This document shows positions 8,192 to 18,200 of a stretch of DNA of 53,229 bases, piece after piece. The stretch is from an uncultured Oscillospiraceae bacterium (lineage in GTDB: Bacteria > Bacillota > Clostridia > Oscillospirales > Oscillospiraceae). Position 1 is the first letter of the stretch. Each line of letters begins with the position of its first letter. The stretch is taken from the NCBI GenBank assembly GCA_947626495.1, contig CANQSJ010000019.1, positions 1-53,229 on the forward strand, written 5' to 3'. The translations under genes and the position numbers were made by a program. The notes beneath the pieces are model-generated. The model searched no databases. It was not told where the DNA came from and saw only the letters and a list, made by a program, of their open reading frames with translations.

Positions 8192-8896
8192 TCACAGCTG
8201 GCGGATCAGCTCCCGGCGCAGCCGGTGGATGATGCGCTTTTCCAGACGGCTGATGTAGCTCTGGCTGATGCCCAGCCGGTCGGCCACCTCCTTTTGGGTC
8301 AGCTCCCGGTGTCCGCCCAGACCGAAGCGCATCAGGATGATGGACCGCTCCCGCTCGTCCAGCCGGTCCACCGCCTCCATGAGCAGCTGCTTTTCCACGT
8401 CGTCCTCCAGGGGGCGGCTCACCTCCTCGCCGTCGGTGCCCAGCACGTCGCTGAGCAGCAGCTCGTTGCCGTCCCAGTCGGTGTTCAGCGGCTCGTCGAT
8501 GGAGATCTCCGCCCGGTGGGAGCTGCGCTTGCGCAGGAACATGAGGATTTCGTTCTCGATGCACCGGGAGGCGTAGGTGGCCAGCTTGATGCGCTTGGCC
8601 GGGTCGAAGGTGCCGATGGCCTTGATGAGGCCGATGGTGCCGATGCTGATCAGGTCCTCGATGTTTACGCCGGTGTTCTCGAACCGGCGGGCGATGTACA
8701 CCACCAGGCGCAGATTGTGCTCGATGAGCTTCTGGCGGGCGTCGTGGCCGCCGGCCATCAGTCCGGCGATGGCGGCCTCCTCTTCCTCCTTGTCCAGGGG
8801 CGGGGGCAGCACGTCGCTGCCGCCGATGTAGTAGATCCTGCCGGGGCGCGACAGACGCAGCCGCAGGCGTATCAGGAGCAGTCGCAGTTTGTTCAT
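8192..8896 (-). CDS. sigE: Sporulation sigma factor SigE (pro-sigma-E)
   Basis: Mother-cell-specific RNA polymerase sigma factor of early sporulation (234 aa; Bacillus subtilis SigE is 239 aa). The hydrophobic, basic N-terminus followed by [13 protein letters not shown] matches the pro-sequence that SpoIIGA removes. Region 2 ([16 protein letters not shown], then [13 protein letters not shown]) and region 4 ([20 protein letters not shown]) are nearly identical to the Bacillus protein. A GTG at 8902 is possible, but AAGGAG positions the ATG at 8896 better. It starts 13 bases after the spoIIGA stop, the conserved spoIIG arrangement. Confidence 0.96.
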   Translation of the reverse strand: MNKLRLLLIRLRLRLSRPGRIYYIGGSDVLPPPLDKEEEEAAIAGLMAGGHDARQKLIEHNLRLVVYIARRFENTGVNIEDLISIGTIGLIKAIGTFDPAKRIKLATYASRCIENEILMFLRKRSSHRAEISIDEPLNTDWDGNELLLSDVLGTDGEEVSRPLEDDVEKQLLMEAVDRLDERERSIILMRFGLGGHRELTQKEVADRLGISQSYISRLEKRIIHRLRRELIRQL

Positions 8897-8909
8897 AGGC
8901 ACTCTCCTT

Positions 8910-9716
8910 TTACAGTATGGCGTCGTAAGCCTGGCCGGCGCCGATGGCGCCGGGGGATACGGCGGCCAGCAGATCGTCCCGCTCCCGGCCGTCCACCGTC
9001 ACCCGGTCCGGCAGAAAGGCCAGCAGCAGCCCGCCCCGGCCCTCCACCCCCGTGTAGGGGACGAGGCGGGCTCCGGACAGGTGCAGCGCCGCCTCCGCCG
9101 CCTCCGCTCCCAGCCACGGCGCCTCCGCCGCCGTGAAAAGCGCGGCCAGGGCCTTCGCCTCCGCCACGAACACGGCCCGGCCGGTGATGGGGTCGGCGAG
9201 GTCGTTTCCCGTGTCCTCCAGGGCCCGGAGGGCCACCGTCCGCCCTGCCCGCTCCACCGTCACGGTATGGATCTGCGGCCGGGCGGCGCGGGCCGCGCCC
9301 CGATAGAGGAGGCTCACCGCGGCGTAGCAGAGGGCGAAGGCCAGGATCAGCACCCGCATATCCAGCCGCAGCAGCTGTCCGCCGGACCCGCCCCGGAGCA
9401 GCCCCGCGGCGTATACCGCCCCGCCGAACAGGGCGGAGGTAGCCAGAAACGCGGCGAAGCACCGCCCCAGCCGCCGCTCCCCGCCGAAGGCGGCCAGCGT
9501 CATGGCCGCCGCCAGCAGCGCCCGGGAGACCGGCCTGAGCAGCCAGCCCATCCCGGGCAGCAGCCCCGCCGCGCTCCATGCCGCGCCCAGCGCCGCCGCC
9601 CCCAGATACCGCCGCCGGCGGAAGGGCAGGGAGCACAGCTTGGCCGTGCCCAGCAGCAGAAAGTAGTCCACAATCAGGTCCAGACAGAACAGTTCATCCA
9701 GATACACGCTCTCCAT
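8910..9716 (-). CDS. spoIIGA: Sigma-E processing peptidase SpoIIGA
   Basis: Membrane-embedded aspartic protease that activates pro-sigma-E when a forespore signal (SpoIIR) arrives. At 268 aa it has an N-terminal half with about five hydrophobic segments, beginning ESVYLDELF as is typical, and a cytoplasmic half with the active-site motif [13 protein letters not shown], where Asp168 is the single catalytic aspartate expected (the enzyme dimerizes). The frame extends upstream, but homology starts at the ATG at 9716. I found no convincing Spo0A box in the 150 bases shared with the divergent pyrH promoter. Confidence 0.93.
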   Translation of the reverse strand: MESVYLDELFCLDLIVDYFLLLGTAKLCSLPFRRRRYLGAAALGAAWSAAGLLPGMGWLLRPVSRALLAAAMTLAAFGGERRLGRCFAAFLATSALFGGAVYAAGLLRGGSGGQLLRLDMRVLILAFALCYAAVSLLYRGAARAARPQIHTVTVERAGRTVALRALEDTGNDLADPITGRAVFVAEAKALAALFTAAEAPWLGAEAAEAALHLSGARLVPYTGVEGRGGLLLAFLPDRVTVDGRERDDLLAAVSPGAIGAGQAYDAIL

Positions 9717-9812
9717 AGACCGATGATAGACCGGCGGCGGTGCGAAGCCGGTTGAAATCGGATGGCATCTGTGATAAAATTTATAGCGGCGTCCGGCCGT
9801 GCCCGGATGAGG

Positions 9813-9841
9813 TTGAAAATGTAACCTTTGTTCCGTACAAT
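9813..9841 (+). promoter_or_regulatory. Sigma-A promoter for the pyrH-frr-uppS operon
   Basis: TTGAAA (9813-9818), a 17-base spacer and TACAAT (9836-9841) lie 27 bases before the pyrH start. It is divergent from spoIIGA. Confidence 0.8.
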
Positions 9842-9868
9842 GGAGAAAACAGACGAGGAGGCGCATCT

Positions 9869-10579
9869 ATGGACAACGGATACCGGCGTGTGCTGCTGAA
9901 GCTCAGCGGCGAGGCCCTGGGAGGCCAGAGCGGCCGGGGACTGGATTTTGAGGTGATGCGCCGGGTGTCCCGCGCCATCGGCGCGCTGGCGCAGACGGGC
10001 GTGCAGATCGGCCTGGTCACCGGCGGCGGCAACTACTGGCGGGGCGCCAAGGACGGAGGCGGCAAAATGGAGCGCTCCCAGGCGGATAAAATGGGCATGC
10101 TGGCCACGGTGATGAACAGTCTGGCCCTGGCGGAGGTGCTGGGGCAGGAGGGCGTGCCCGCCCGGGTGATGACCATGATCGACATGCCCCGGATCGCGGA
10201 GAGCTATTCCTATCTGCGGGCCATGGAGCATCTGGAAAAGGGCCGGGTGGTGCTGTTCGCCGCCGGCAGCGGCAACCCCTATTTCTCCACCGATTCCGCC
10301 GCGGCGCTGAAGGCCGCCGAGATCGGCGCGGACGTGCTGCTGATGGCCAAGAACATCGACGGGGTCTATACCGCCGACCCGAAGACCGACCCCACGGCGA
10401 AAAAGCTGGCGTCCATCACCTACGACCAGATCCTCGCCCAGGGACTGAAGGTCATCGACTCCACCGCCGCCTGTATGCTCCGGGACAACGCCATCCCCAC
10501 CCTGATCTTTGCCCTGGACCCGCCGGAGAACATCGGCCGGGCCGCCCGGGGCGAGAAGATCGGCACCGTCGTGAAGTGA
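9869..10579 (+). CDS. pyrH: UMP kinase
   Basis: Phosphorylates UMP to UDP in pyrimidine nucleotide synthesis (236 aa, amino-acid-kinase fold, hexameric in the family). Visible motifs are LLKLSGEAL at the start, [12 protein letters not shown], and [18 protein letters not shown] near residue 160, the nucleotide-binding region. GAGGAGG at 9855-9861 fixes the ATG at 9869; longer in-frame starts overlap the promoter. It is the first gene of the conserved pyrH-frr-uppS cluster. Confidence 0.96.
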   Translation: MDNGYRRVLLKLSGEALGGQSGRGLDFEVMRRVSRAIGALAQTGVQIGLVTGGGNYWRGAKDGGGKMERSQADKMGMLATVMNSLALAEVLGQEGVPARVMTMIDMPRIAESYSYLRAMEHLEKGRVVLFAAGSGNPYFSTDSAAALKAAEIGADVLLMAKNIDGVYTADPKTDPTAKKLASITYDQILAQGLKVIDSTAACMLRDNAIPTLIFALDPPENIGRAARGEKIGTVVK

Positions 10580-10628
10580 GATCACTGCGAAGTTTTTTAT
10601 AAAATCATCATCAAAGGAGGACCTGGCA

Positions 10629-11180
10629 ATGTCTGAGCTGAAGGAATTTGAGGTAAAAATGACCAAGGCCAAGGAATTCTTGTCCGGCCAGTTCGACGCC
10701 GTGCGGGCGGGGCGGGCCAACGCCGCTGTGCTCAACGGCATCACCGTGGACTATTACGGCACCGCCACGCCCATCAACCAGGTGGCCGCCATCTCCGTTC
10801 CCGACCCCCGCACCCTGGTGATCACCCCGTGGGACGGCTCCGTCCTCAAGGGCATCGAGAAGGCCATCCAGGCCTCCGAGCTGGGCATCAACCCCCAGAA
10901 CGACGGCCGCGTCATCCGTCTGGCCTTCCCCCAGCTGACCGAGGAGCGGCGCAAGGAGCTGGCCAAGCAGGTGCGCAAGTACGGCGAGGAGGCCAAGGTG
11001 GCCGTGCGCAACATCCGCCGGGACGCCATGGACAAGATCAAAAAGCAGCAGAAGGCCGGCGACATCACCGAGGACGACCAGAAGGATCTGGAGAAGGATC
11101 TGCAGAAGCTCACCGACGACAACATCAAGGACATCGACAAGCTCACCGAGGCCAAGGAGAAAGAGCTGTTCGCGATATGA
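10629..11180 (+). CDS. frr: Ribosome recycling factor
   Basis: Splits post-termination ribosomes together with EF-G (183 aa, the usual length is about 185). The three-helix-bundle protein shows [19 protein letters not shown] near the start, then [17 protein letters not shown], and a C-terminal helix rich in Lys and Glu. AAAGGAGG lies 8 bases before the ATG. Its stop overlaps the uppS start (ATGA), so the two are coupled. Confidence 0.97.
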   Translation: MSELKEFEVKMTKAKEFLSGQFDAVRAGRANAAVLNGITVDYYGTATPINQVAAISVPDPRTLVITPWDGSVLKGIEKAIQASELGINPQNDGRVIRLAFPQLTEERRKELAKQVRKYGEEAKVAVRNIRRDAMDKIKKQQKAGDITEDDQKDLEKDLQKLTDDNIKDIDKLTEAKEKELFAI

Positions 11181-11908
11181 GCGCCGCGGCAAAAACGGAA
11201 CTGGCGGGAGAGTTTAAAAAACTCCCCCGCCATATCGCCGTCATCATGGACGGCAACGGCCGCTGGGCCCAGCGGCAGGGCCTGCCCCGGACGGCGGGCC
11301 ACTCCGCCGGGGCGGACAGCTTCCACCGGGCGGCCCGGTACTGCCAGAAGCTGGGCATCGAATATCTGACGGTGTATGCCTTCTCCACGGAGAACTGGAA
11401 GCGGCCCCGGGAGGAAGTGGACGCCATACTGGAGCTGTTGGAGCGGTATCTGCGCCAGGCACTGCAGGACATGGAGAAGGAAAAGGTGCGCATCCGCATC
11501 TTCGGCGACCTGTCCCCCTTCACCCCGCAGCTGCGGGACATGTGCCGGGCGTGCATGGAGCGCTCGGCGGTCTATACCGGCGCGCAGGTGAACATCTGCC
11601 TCAATTACGGCGGCCGGGACGAGATCGTCCGGGCAGCGGAGAGATGGGCGGCGGAGGGCTGCCCGCCGCTCTCGGAGGAGCGCTTCGGCTCCTATATGTG
11701 GGGCGGGGACGTGCCGGACCCGGATCTGCTCATCCGGCCTGGCGGGGAGAAGCGGATCTCCAACTTCCTTTTGTGGGAGCTGGCCTATACGGAGCTGTAT
11801 TTTTCCGACGTGCTGTGGCCGGACTTTGACGAGGCGGAGCTGGACAAGGCGATAGACGCCTACCGGCACCGCCAGCGCCGTTTCGGCGACGTGGGACAAG
11901 AGGCGTAA
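11177..11908 (+). CDS. uppS: Isoprenyl transferase (undecaprenyl diphosphate synthase)
   Basis: Cis-prenyltransferase (243 aa) that builds the C55 lipid carrier for peptidoglycan and wall polymers. Signature motifs are [13 protein letters not shown] with catalytic Asp25, [23 protein letters not shown], and [19 protein letters not shown]. The last reads RPGGE where RTSGE is usual, a small variation at the substrate pocket. The ATG overlaps the frr stop. The next gene is dxr, with no cdsA between them, unlike many Firmicutes. Confidence 0.96.
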   Translation: MSAAAKTELAGEFKKLPRHIAVIMDGNGRWAQRQGLPRTAGHSAGADSFHRAARYCQKLGIEYLTVYAFSTENWKRPREEVDAILELLERYLRQALQDMEKEKVRIRIFGDLSPFTPQLRDMCRACMERSAVYTGAQVNICLNYGGRDEIVRAAERWAAEGCPPLSEERFGSYMWGGDVPDPDLLIRPGGEKRISNFLLWELAYTELYFSDVLWPDFDEAELDKAIDAYRHRQRRFGDVGQEA

Positions 11909-11912
11909 ACTT

Positions 11913-13058
11913 ATGATCCATTCCATTTCCGTGCTGGGCTCCACCGGGTCCATCGGCCGGCAGAGTCTGGCGGCGGCGGAGCGGCTGGGCATCCGGGTGG
12001 AGGCCCTGACCGCCCAAAAGAGCGTCGGCCTGCTGGAGGAGCAGATCCGAAAATTCCGCCCCTCCTACGCGGCGGTGTACGACAAAAAGGCCGCGGCGGC
12101 GCTGCGCGTCGCCGTGGCGGATCTGGACGTGGAGATCGGCGAGGGCCTGGAGGGCCTGCGCCGGGCGGCCACCGTGGACTGCGAGGGCGTGGTGACGGCG
12201 GTATCCGGCTCCGTGGGCCTGCGGCCCACCCTGGACGCCATCGCGGCCAAAAAGCGCATCTGCCTGGCCAACAAGGAGACCTTGGTCTGCGCCGGGTCCA
12301 TCGTCATGGCGGCGGCGCGGGAGGCGGGGGCCGAGATCGTGCCCGTGGACTCGGAGCACTCCGCCATCTTCCAGTGCCTGGAGGGCCGGCGGGAGCAGCT
12401 GCACAAAATCCTGCTCACCGGCTCCGGCGGCCCCTTCCGGGGCTGGACCCGGGAGCAGACGGCCTCTGTCACCCCGGAGCAGGCGGTGCGCCACCCCAAC
12501 TGGCACATGGGAGCCAAGATCTCCGTGGACAGCGCCACCATGATGAACAAGGGGCTGGAGTTCATCGAGGCCATGCACCTTTTTTCCGTGACGCCCGACG
12601 ACATCCAGGTGGTCATCCACCCCCAGAGCGTGATCCACTCCATGGTGGAGCTCGTCGACGGCACGGTGCTGGCCCAGATGGCGGTGCCGGACATGGGTCT
12701 GCCCATCCAGTACGCCATGACCTGGCCGGACCGGGCGCCCTCGCCTTATGAGCGGCTGGATTTTTGGAAGATGCAAAACATGACCTTCCAGGCCCCGGAT
12801 CCGGCCAAGACCCCCTGCCTGGCTCTGGCCATGGACTGCGCCCGCAGGGGCGGGATCGCCCCCGCGGTGATGAGCGCCGCCAACGAGACGGCGGTGGCGC
12901 TGTTTCTGGCGGGGAAGATCGGGTATAATGACATCTATGACCGGGTGGCGGCGGCGGTGGAGCGCATGCCCAGCCTGGCGGAGCCTACCATGGAGGACAT
13001 CCTGGCGGCGGACGCCGAGGCACGGCGTCTGGCGGGACAGGCGATATTTTCTCTCTGA
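11913..13058 (+). CDS. dxr: 1-deoxy-D-xylulose-5-phosphate reductoisomerase
   Basis: Second step of the MEP isoprenoid pathway, converting DXP to MEP with NADPH and a divalent metal (381 aa). The N-terminal Rossmann motif is SVLGSTGSIGRQSL. The metal- and substrate-binding part shows ANKETLVCAG, VPVDSEHSAIFQCL, LTGSGGPFRG and SVDSATMMNKGLE. It follows uppS by 4 bases, so the MEP enzymes Dxr and IspG are co-transcribed with the lipid carrier synthase that consumes their products. Confidence 0.97.
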   Translation: MIHSISVLGSTGSIGRQSLAAAERLGIRVEALTAQKSVGLLEEQIRKFRPSYAAVYDKKAAAALRVAVADLDVEIGEGLEGLRRAATVDCEGVVTAVSGSVGLRPTLDAIAAKKRICLANKETLVCAGSIVMAAAREAGAEIVPVDSEHSAIFQCLEGRREQLHKILLTGSGGPFRGWTREQTASVTPEQAVRHPNWHMGAKISVDSATMMNKGLEFIEAMHLFSVTPDDIQVVIHPQSVIHSMVELVDGTVLAQMAVPDMGLPIQYAMTWPDRAPSPYERLDFWKMQNMTFQAPDPAKTPCLALAMDCARRGGIAPAVMSAANETAVALFLAGKIGYNDIYDRVAAAVERMPSLAEPTMEDILAADAEARRLAGQAIFSL

Positions 13059-13100
13059 TCCACATAGACTGTTTCCAGCAGATCACAGGAAAGGCACGAT

Positions 13101-14180
13101 ATGGGAACATTGCTGTATATCCTCCTTGCGATACTGATCTTTGGCGTCCTCATCGGCGTGCATGAGCTGGGCCACTTTGTGGCGGCCCGGCTGTGCGGGG
13201 TGCGGGTGCTGGAGTTTTCCATGGGCATGGGCCCGGCGCTTTGGAAGCGGGAGACGAAGAGCGGCACCCAGCTGAGTCTGCGGGCGCTGCCCATCGGCGG
13301 GTACTGCGCCATGGAGGGGGAGGAGGGCGACTCGCCGGACCCGGCGGCCTTCTCCAACGCCGCGCCCTGGAAAAAGTTCATCATCCTGGTGGCGGGGGCC
13401 TCCATGAATTTTCTGATGGGGCTGCTGCTGGTGGCGCTGTGCTATACCCAGATCGACGCCTTTTCGCCCCCCACGGTGACCCGATTCATGGAGGGCTGCC
13501 CCTACGAGGGCGCCGACGGCATCCAGGTGGGGGACACCTTTTACCGGGTCAACGGGGAGCGGACCTATCTGGCCAGCGACGTGAGCCTCTATATGACCCG
13601 GAACCGGAGCGGCCGGATGGATCTGGAGCTGATCCGGGACGGGAAGATGGTGGTCCTGGAGGACTACCCCATGACCCTGCGGGAGTACACCGACGAACAG
13701 ACCGGCGAGAAGGTCATGCGCTACGGGCTCTATTTTGAGAACACGGAGTCCGGCCTCTGGGCGAAGGTCAAATACACCTGGTACTGCGCGCTGGACTTTG
13801 TGCGCATGGTGCGCTTGGGGCTGACGGACCTCATCACCGGCGCGGTGGGCGTGGACCAGATGACCGGCGTGGTGGGCATCGTGGGTATGATCACCCAGGT
13901 GGGCAACGAGGCCCCCACGGTGGCCTCCGCCCTTTTGAACATCTTCTATCTGGCGGCGTTCATCGCGGTGAACCTGGCGGTGATGAATCTGCTGCCTCTG
14001 CCGGCGCTGGACGGCGGGCGGATCTTCTTCCTGCTGGTGACGCTCGTCGCCGAGCGGATCTTCCGCCGGCGGATCGATCCCAAATACGAGGCCTACGTGA
14101 ACACCGCCGGGATGGTGCTGCTCATGGGGCTGATGATCTATGTGATGTACAACGACGTGGCGAGGCTGATCGGCAGATGA
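13101..14180 (+). CDS. rseP: Site-2 intramembrane zinc metalloprotease RseP/RasP
   Basis: Membrane protease (359 aa) that trims membrane-bound substrates such as anti-sigma factors and leftover signal peptides. The zinc motif HELGH (His21, Glu22, His25) lies in the first membrane helix, a single PDZ domain follows (about residues 115-190), and the second metal motif LPALDGGR (Asp304) lies in a C-terminal helix. AGGAAAGG precedes the ATG. The stop overlaps the ispG start (ATGA). Confidence 0.94.
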   Translation: MGTLLYILLAILIFGVLIGVHELGHFVAARLCGVRVLEFSMGMGPALWKRETKSGTQLSLRALPIGGYCAMEGEEGDSPDPAAFSNAAPWKKFIILVAGASMNFLMGLLLVALCYTQIDAFSPPTVTRFMEGCPYEGADGIQVGDTFYRVNGERTYLASDVSLYMTRNRSGRMDLELIRDGKMVVLEDYPMTLREYTDEQTGEKVMRYGLYFENTESGLWAKVKYTWYCALDFVRMVRLGLTDLITGAVGVDQMTGVVGIVGMITQVGNEAPTVASALLNIFYLAAFIAVNLAVMNLLPLPALDGGRIFFLLVTLVAERIFRRRIDPKYEAYVNTAGMVLLMGLMIYVMYNDVARLIGR

Positions 14181-15229
14181 AACGGGATGAAACCAAGAGG
14201 ATCTGTGTGGGCGGCGTGGCCGTGGGCGGCGGCGCCCCGGTGACGGTGCAGTCCATGTGCAACACCGACACCCGGGATGCGGCGGCCACGGTGGAGCAGA
14301 TGCGCCGCCTGCGGGCGGCGGGGTGCGACATCATCCGGATCGCCGTGCCGGACGAGGCCGCGGCGGCGGCTCTGCCCGCCATCATGGCCCAGGCGCCCAT
14401 GCCCGTGGTGGCGGACATCCACTTCGACCACCGGCTGGCCATTGCGGCGGCCCGGGCCGGGGTGGACGCGGTGCGCATCAACCCGGGCAACATCGGCGCG
14501 AAGGAGCGGGTGGCGGCGGTGGCCACGGCCTGCCGGGAGCGGGGCATCCCCATCCGCATCGGCGTGAACACCGGCTCGCTGGAAAAGAGCCTGCTGAAAA
14601 AATACGGCGGCCCCACGGCGGAGGCCCTGGTGGAGAGCGCCGCCGGGGAGATCGCCGCGCTGCATGACGTGGGCTTTGAGGACATCGCCCTGTCGGTGAA
14701 GGCCTCGGACGTGTCCCTCACGGTGGCGGCCTACCGGCTGGCGGCGGAGCGGTTCGACTGCCCGCTGCACGTGGGCGTCACGGAGGCGGGCACCAGTTAC
14801 GGGGGTCTGGTCAACTCCGCGGTGGGCATCGGCACCCTTCTCATGGAGGGCATCGGCGACACCATCCGGGTGAGCCTCACCGCCGACCCGGCGGAGGAGG
14901 TAAAGGCGGGCCTGGCTATACTGCGGGCCTGCGGACTGCGAAAGGGCGGCGTGCGCCTGGTGTCCTGCCCCACCTGCGGCCGGACGAGGATCGACCTCAT
15001 CTCCCTGGCGAAAAGGGCGGAGGAGCGGCTCGCCGGTCTGGACCGGGACATCACCGTGGCGGTGATGGGCTGTGAGGTCAACGGCCCCGGGGAGGCCCGG
15101 GAGGCGGATTTCGGCATCGCCGGGGGCAAGGGCTTCGGCAGCCTGTTCGTCAAGGGCCAGGTGGTGCGCACAAAGGTGCCGGAGGAGCAGCTGCTGGACG
15201 GGCTCATGGAGCTCATCGAACGGACATAA
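14177..15229 (+). CDS. ispG: 4-hydroxy-3-methylbut-2-en-1-yl diphosphate synthase (flavodoxin)
   Basis: MEP-pathway enzyme with a [4Fe-4S] cluster that makes HMBPP (350 aa, the short bacterial form). The N-terminal TIM barrel shows VQSMCNTDTRD and VADIHFDHRLA. The C-terminal cluster domain has the ligand cysteines in SCPTCGRT and MGCEVNGPGEAREADFG. The start overlaps the rseP stop, making one unit from dxr through ispG. Its presence fits the Fe-S assembly genes elsewhere in the window. Confidence 0.97.
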   Translation: MKRDETKRICVGGVAVGGGAPVTVQSMCNTDTRDAAATVEQMRRLRAAGCDIIRIAVPDEAAAAALPAIMAQAPMPVVADIHFDHRLAIAAARAGVDAVRINPGNIGAKERVAAVATACRERGIPIRIGVNTGSLEKSLLKKYGGPTAEALVESAAGEIAALHDVGFEDIALSVKASDVSLTVAAYRLAAERFDCPLHVGVTEAGTSYGGLVNSAVGIGTLLMEGIGDTIRVSLTADPAEEVKAGLAILRACGLRKGGVRLVSCPTCGRTRIDLISLAKRAEERLAGLDRDITVAVMGCEVNGPGEAREADFGIAGGKGFGSLFVKGQVVRTKVPEEQLLDGLMELIERT

Positions 15230-15251
15230 GACAGATCTGGAGTACATAGCG

Positions 15252-18200
15252 GTGGAAAAGCAAACGTTATTGGAGATGTTCCCCTGCTGCCAGGAGCTGG
15301 AGAAGAGCTACGGCGATCTGGGGGGCGCCTTCGTGCTGGAGGGCACGGTGAATCGGGAGCGGACGGCCATGACCGTCAAGGTCCTGTTTCCCGCCATGCC
15401 CGCACCGGCGGAGGTGACGGCGGTGGAGTGGGCCATCGCCGGATATCTGGGTCTGCAGGCGGTGAAGGTGGAGGCCTCCTGGCCCCAGGAGGAGCCCCGG
15501 CCCGCGGAAAAGGCGGCCCCCTCCGGCTCCGGCAAGGTGCTGTTGGGACGGGCCATCAAGGGTCGGCCCGCCCCCATGAAGGACGCCTCCCCGGAGCAGA
15601 AGACCGTGGTGGTGTCCGGGCGGGTGTTCGCCGTGGAGACCCGGGAGATCCAGCGCCTGGGGGCCACCGTGCTCCAATTCGATATGACCGACGGCACCGG
15701 CAGCGTGCGGGTCAGCAAGTATATCCCCAAGGAGGAGGACCAGTCCTTCACCAAAAAGATCAGCAAGGGGATGTACCTGACCGTGTCCGGGTCCATGAAA
15801 TTCAACGCCTACAGCAAAGAGGTGGAGCTGGAGCCCCGCCACATCCAGACCGCCGAGGCCCCGGCGCCCCGCCGGGACGACGCGCCGGTGAAGCGGGTGG
15901 AGCTGCATCTGCACACCCAGATGTCCACCATGGACGGGCTGACCGACCCGGCGGCCGCCGTGAAACGTGCCCAATACTGGGGCATGCCGGCGGTGGCCAT
16001 CACCGACCACGGGGTGGCCCAGGCGTTCCCCGCCGCCTCCAAGGCGGCCAAGGACATCCGCGTGCTCTATGGTATGGAGGGGTATTATGTAAACGATATT
16101 GACGAGGGAATCGCTGTTCGAGGGCCCGGGGACGGGCCGGTGGACGGCGATTACGTGGCCTTTGATATCGAGACAACCGGCCTTTCCGACGAGAAGGACC
16201 GGATCACGGAGATCGGCGCGGTTCGCTTTGTGAAGGGGGAGCCCGCCGACCGGTTTCAGACTTATGTAAACCCCAATATGTCCATCCCGGAGAGTATCCA
16301 GCGCCTGACGGGCATCACCGACCGGGACGTGTTCGACGCCCCGGACGAGGCCGGCGCCGTGGGGGCGTTTTTGGATTTCGCGGGGGATCTGCCCCTGTGC
16401 GCCCACAACGCGGATTTCGACGTGGGCTTCATCAGCGCCGCGGCGGAGCGGATGGGCCGGCCCTTTGAGCCGCTGGTCATCGATACCCTGACCCTTGCCC
16501 AGGCGCTGCTGCCGGATCTGAAGAAATTCAAGCTGGACATGGTCTCCGACCGGCTGGGGCTGCCCGGGTTCAACCACCACCGGGCCAGCGACGACGCGCT
16601 GGTGTGCGGGCGGATCCTGGAGAAATTCATCCCCAAGCTGTCGGAGCAGGGGGTGGAGCGCCTCAGCCAGGTGAACGAGAACTGCCGCCGGCAGCTGAAG
16701 GCGGCAGGCCGCCATCCCCGGACCCGGCACATCTCCCTGCTGGTGAAGAACCGGAAGGGACTGAAAAACCTCTATGAGCTCATCTCCAAGAGCCACCTGG
16801 AGCACTTCCGGAAGGTGCCGGTCATCCCCAAGAGCCTGCTTATGGCCCACCGGGAGGGCCTCATCGTGGGCAGCGCCTGCGAGGCGGGGGAGTTTTTCCA
16901 GGCGGTGGCGCGCCACCGGGGCCGGGCGGAGCTGAAGCGCATCGGGGCGTTTTACGACTATTTCGAGATCATGCCCATCGCCAACAACGCCTTCATGCTG
17001 GACAGCGGCATGGCGAAAAACGAGGAGGAACTGCGGGATTTCAACCGCCGGGTCCTCTCCATTGCCGACGAGCTGGGAAAGCCGGTGTGCGCCACGGGCG
17101 ACGTGCACTTTCTCGACCCGGAGGACGAGATCTTCCGCCACATCCTCCTCAACGCCAAGGGCTACTCCGACGCGGACCGGGAGATGCCCATCTATTTCCG
17201 CACCACCGACGAGATGCTGGAGGAGTTTGCCTATCTGGGCGAGGAGCGGGCCTACGAGGTGGTGGTGACCAACACCAACCTGGTGGCGGACATGGTGGAG
17301 GGACAGGTGGAGCTGCTGCCGGAGCACCGCCTCTATCCGCCGGTGATCGAGAATTCCGCCGATCAGCTGAAGGATCTGGTGTACGGCAAGCTCCACCAGA
17401 TGTACGGCCCCCACCCGGAGAAGCTCATCAAAGACCGGGTGGACGAGGAGATGAACACCATCCTGGGCCGCCACTTTGACGTGATCTATATGTCCGCCCA
17501 GAAGCTGGTGGCGGACTCCCTGGCCCACGGGTATCTGGTGGGCAGCCGGGGCAGCGTGGGCTCCAGCCTGGTGGCCTACCTGGCGGGCATCACGGAGGTG
17601 AACAGCCTGCCGGCCCATTACCTGTGTCCCAAGTGCTACCACACGGATTTTGCCTCCGGCCAGGGCTACGGCTGCGGGGCGGATATGCCGGACAAGCTGT
17701 GTCCCCACTGCGGCGTGGAGATGCGCAAGGAGGGCTTCGACATCCCCTTCGCCACTTTCCTGGGCATCAAGGGGGACAAGGTGCCGGATATCGACCTGAA
17801 TTTCTCCGGCGAGTACCAGGCCAACGCCCACGCCTATACCAAGACCCTCTTCGGCGCGGACCACGTGTTCAAGGCCGGCACCGTGGGCACCATCGCGGAG
17901 AAGACCGCATACGGCTACGTGAAGAAATACGCCGAGGAGAAGGCCCTCGCCTTCAACCAGGCGGAGATGAACCGTCTGGCCCTGGGGCTGGTGGGCGTCA
18001 AGCGCACCACCGGCCAGCACCCGGGCGGGCTGGTTATCATCCCCCAGGACAAGGACGTGACTGACTTCTGCCCGGTGCAGCACCCGGCGGACGACGCGGG
18101 CACGGACATCATCACCACCCATCTGGAATACCACTTCATGGAGGACTATCTGCTGAAGCTGGACGAGCTGGGCCACGATAACCCCACCATGATCAACATG

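Noticed and set aside
9717-9812. Spo0A boxes upstream of spoIIGA
   Set aside because: No close match to TGTCGAA or its complement was seen. GTGCGAAG is too degenerate to claim.
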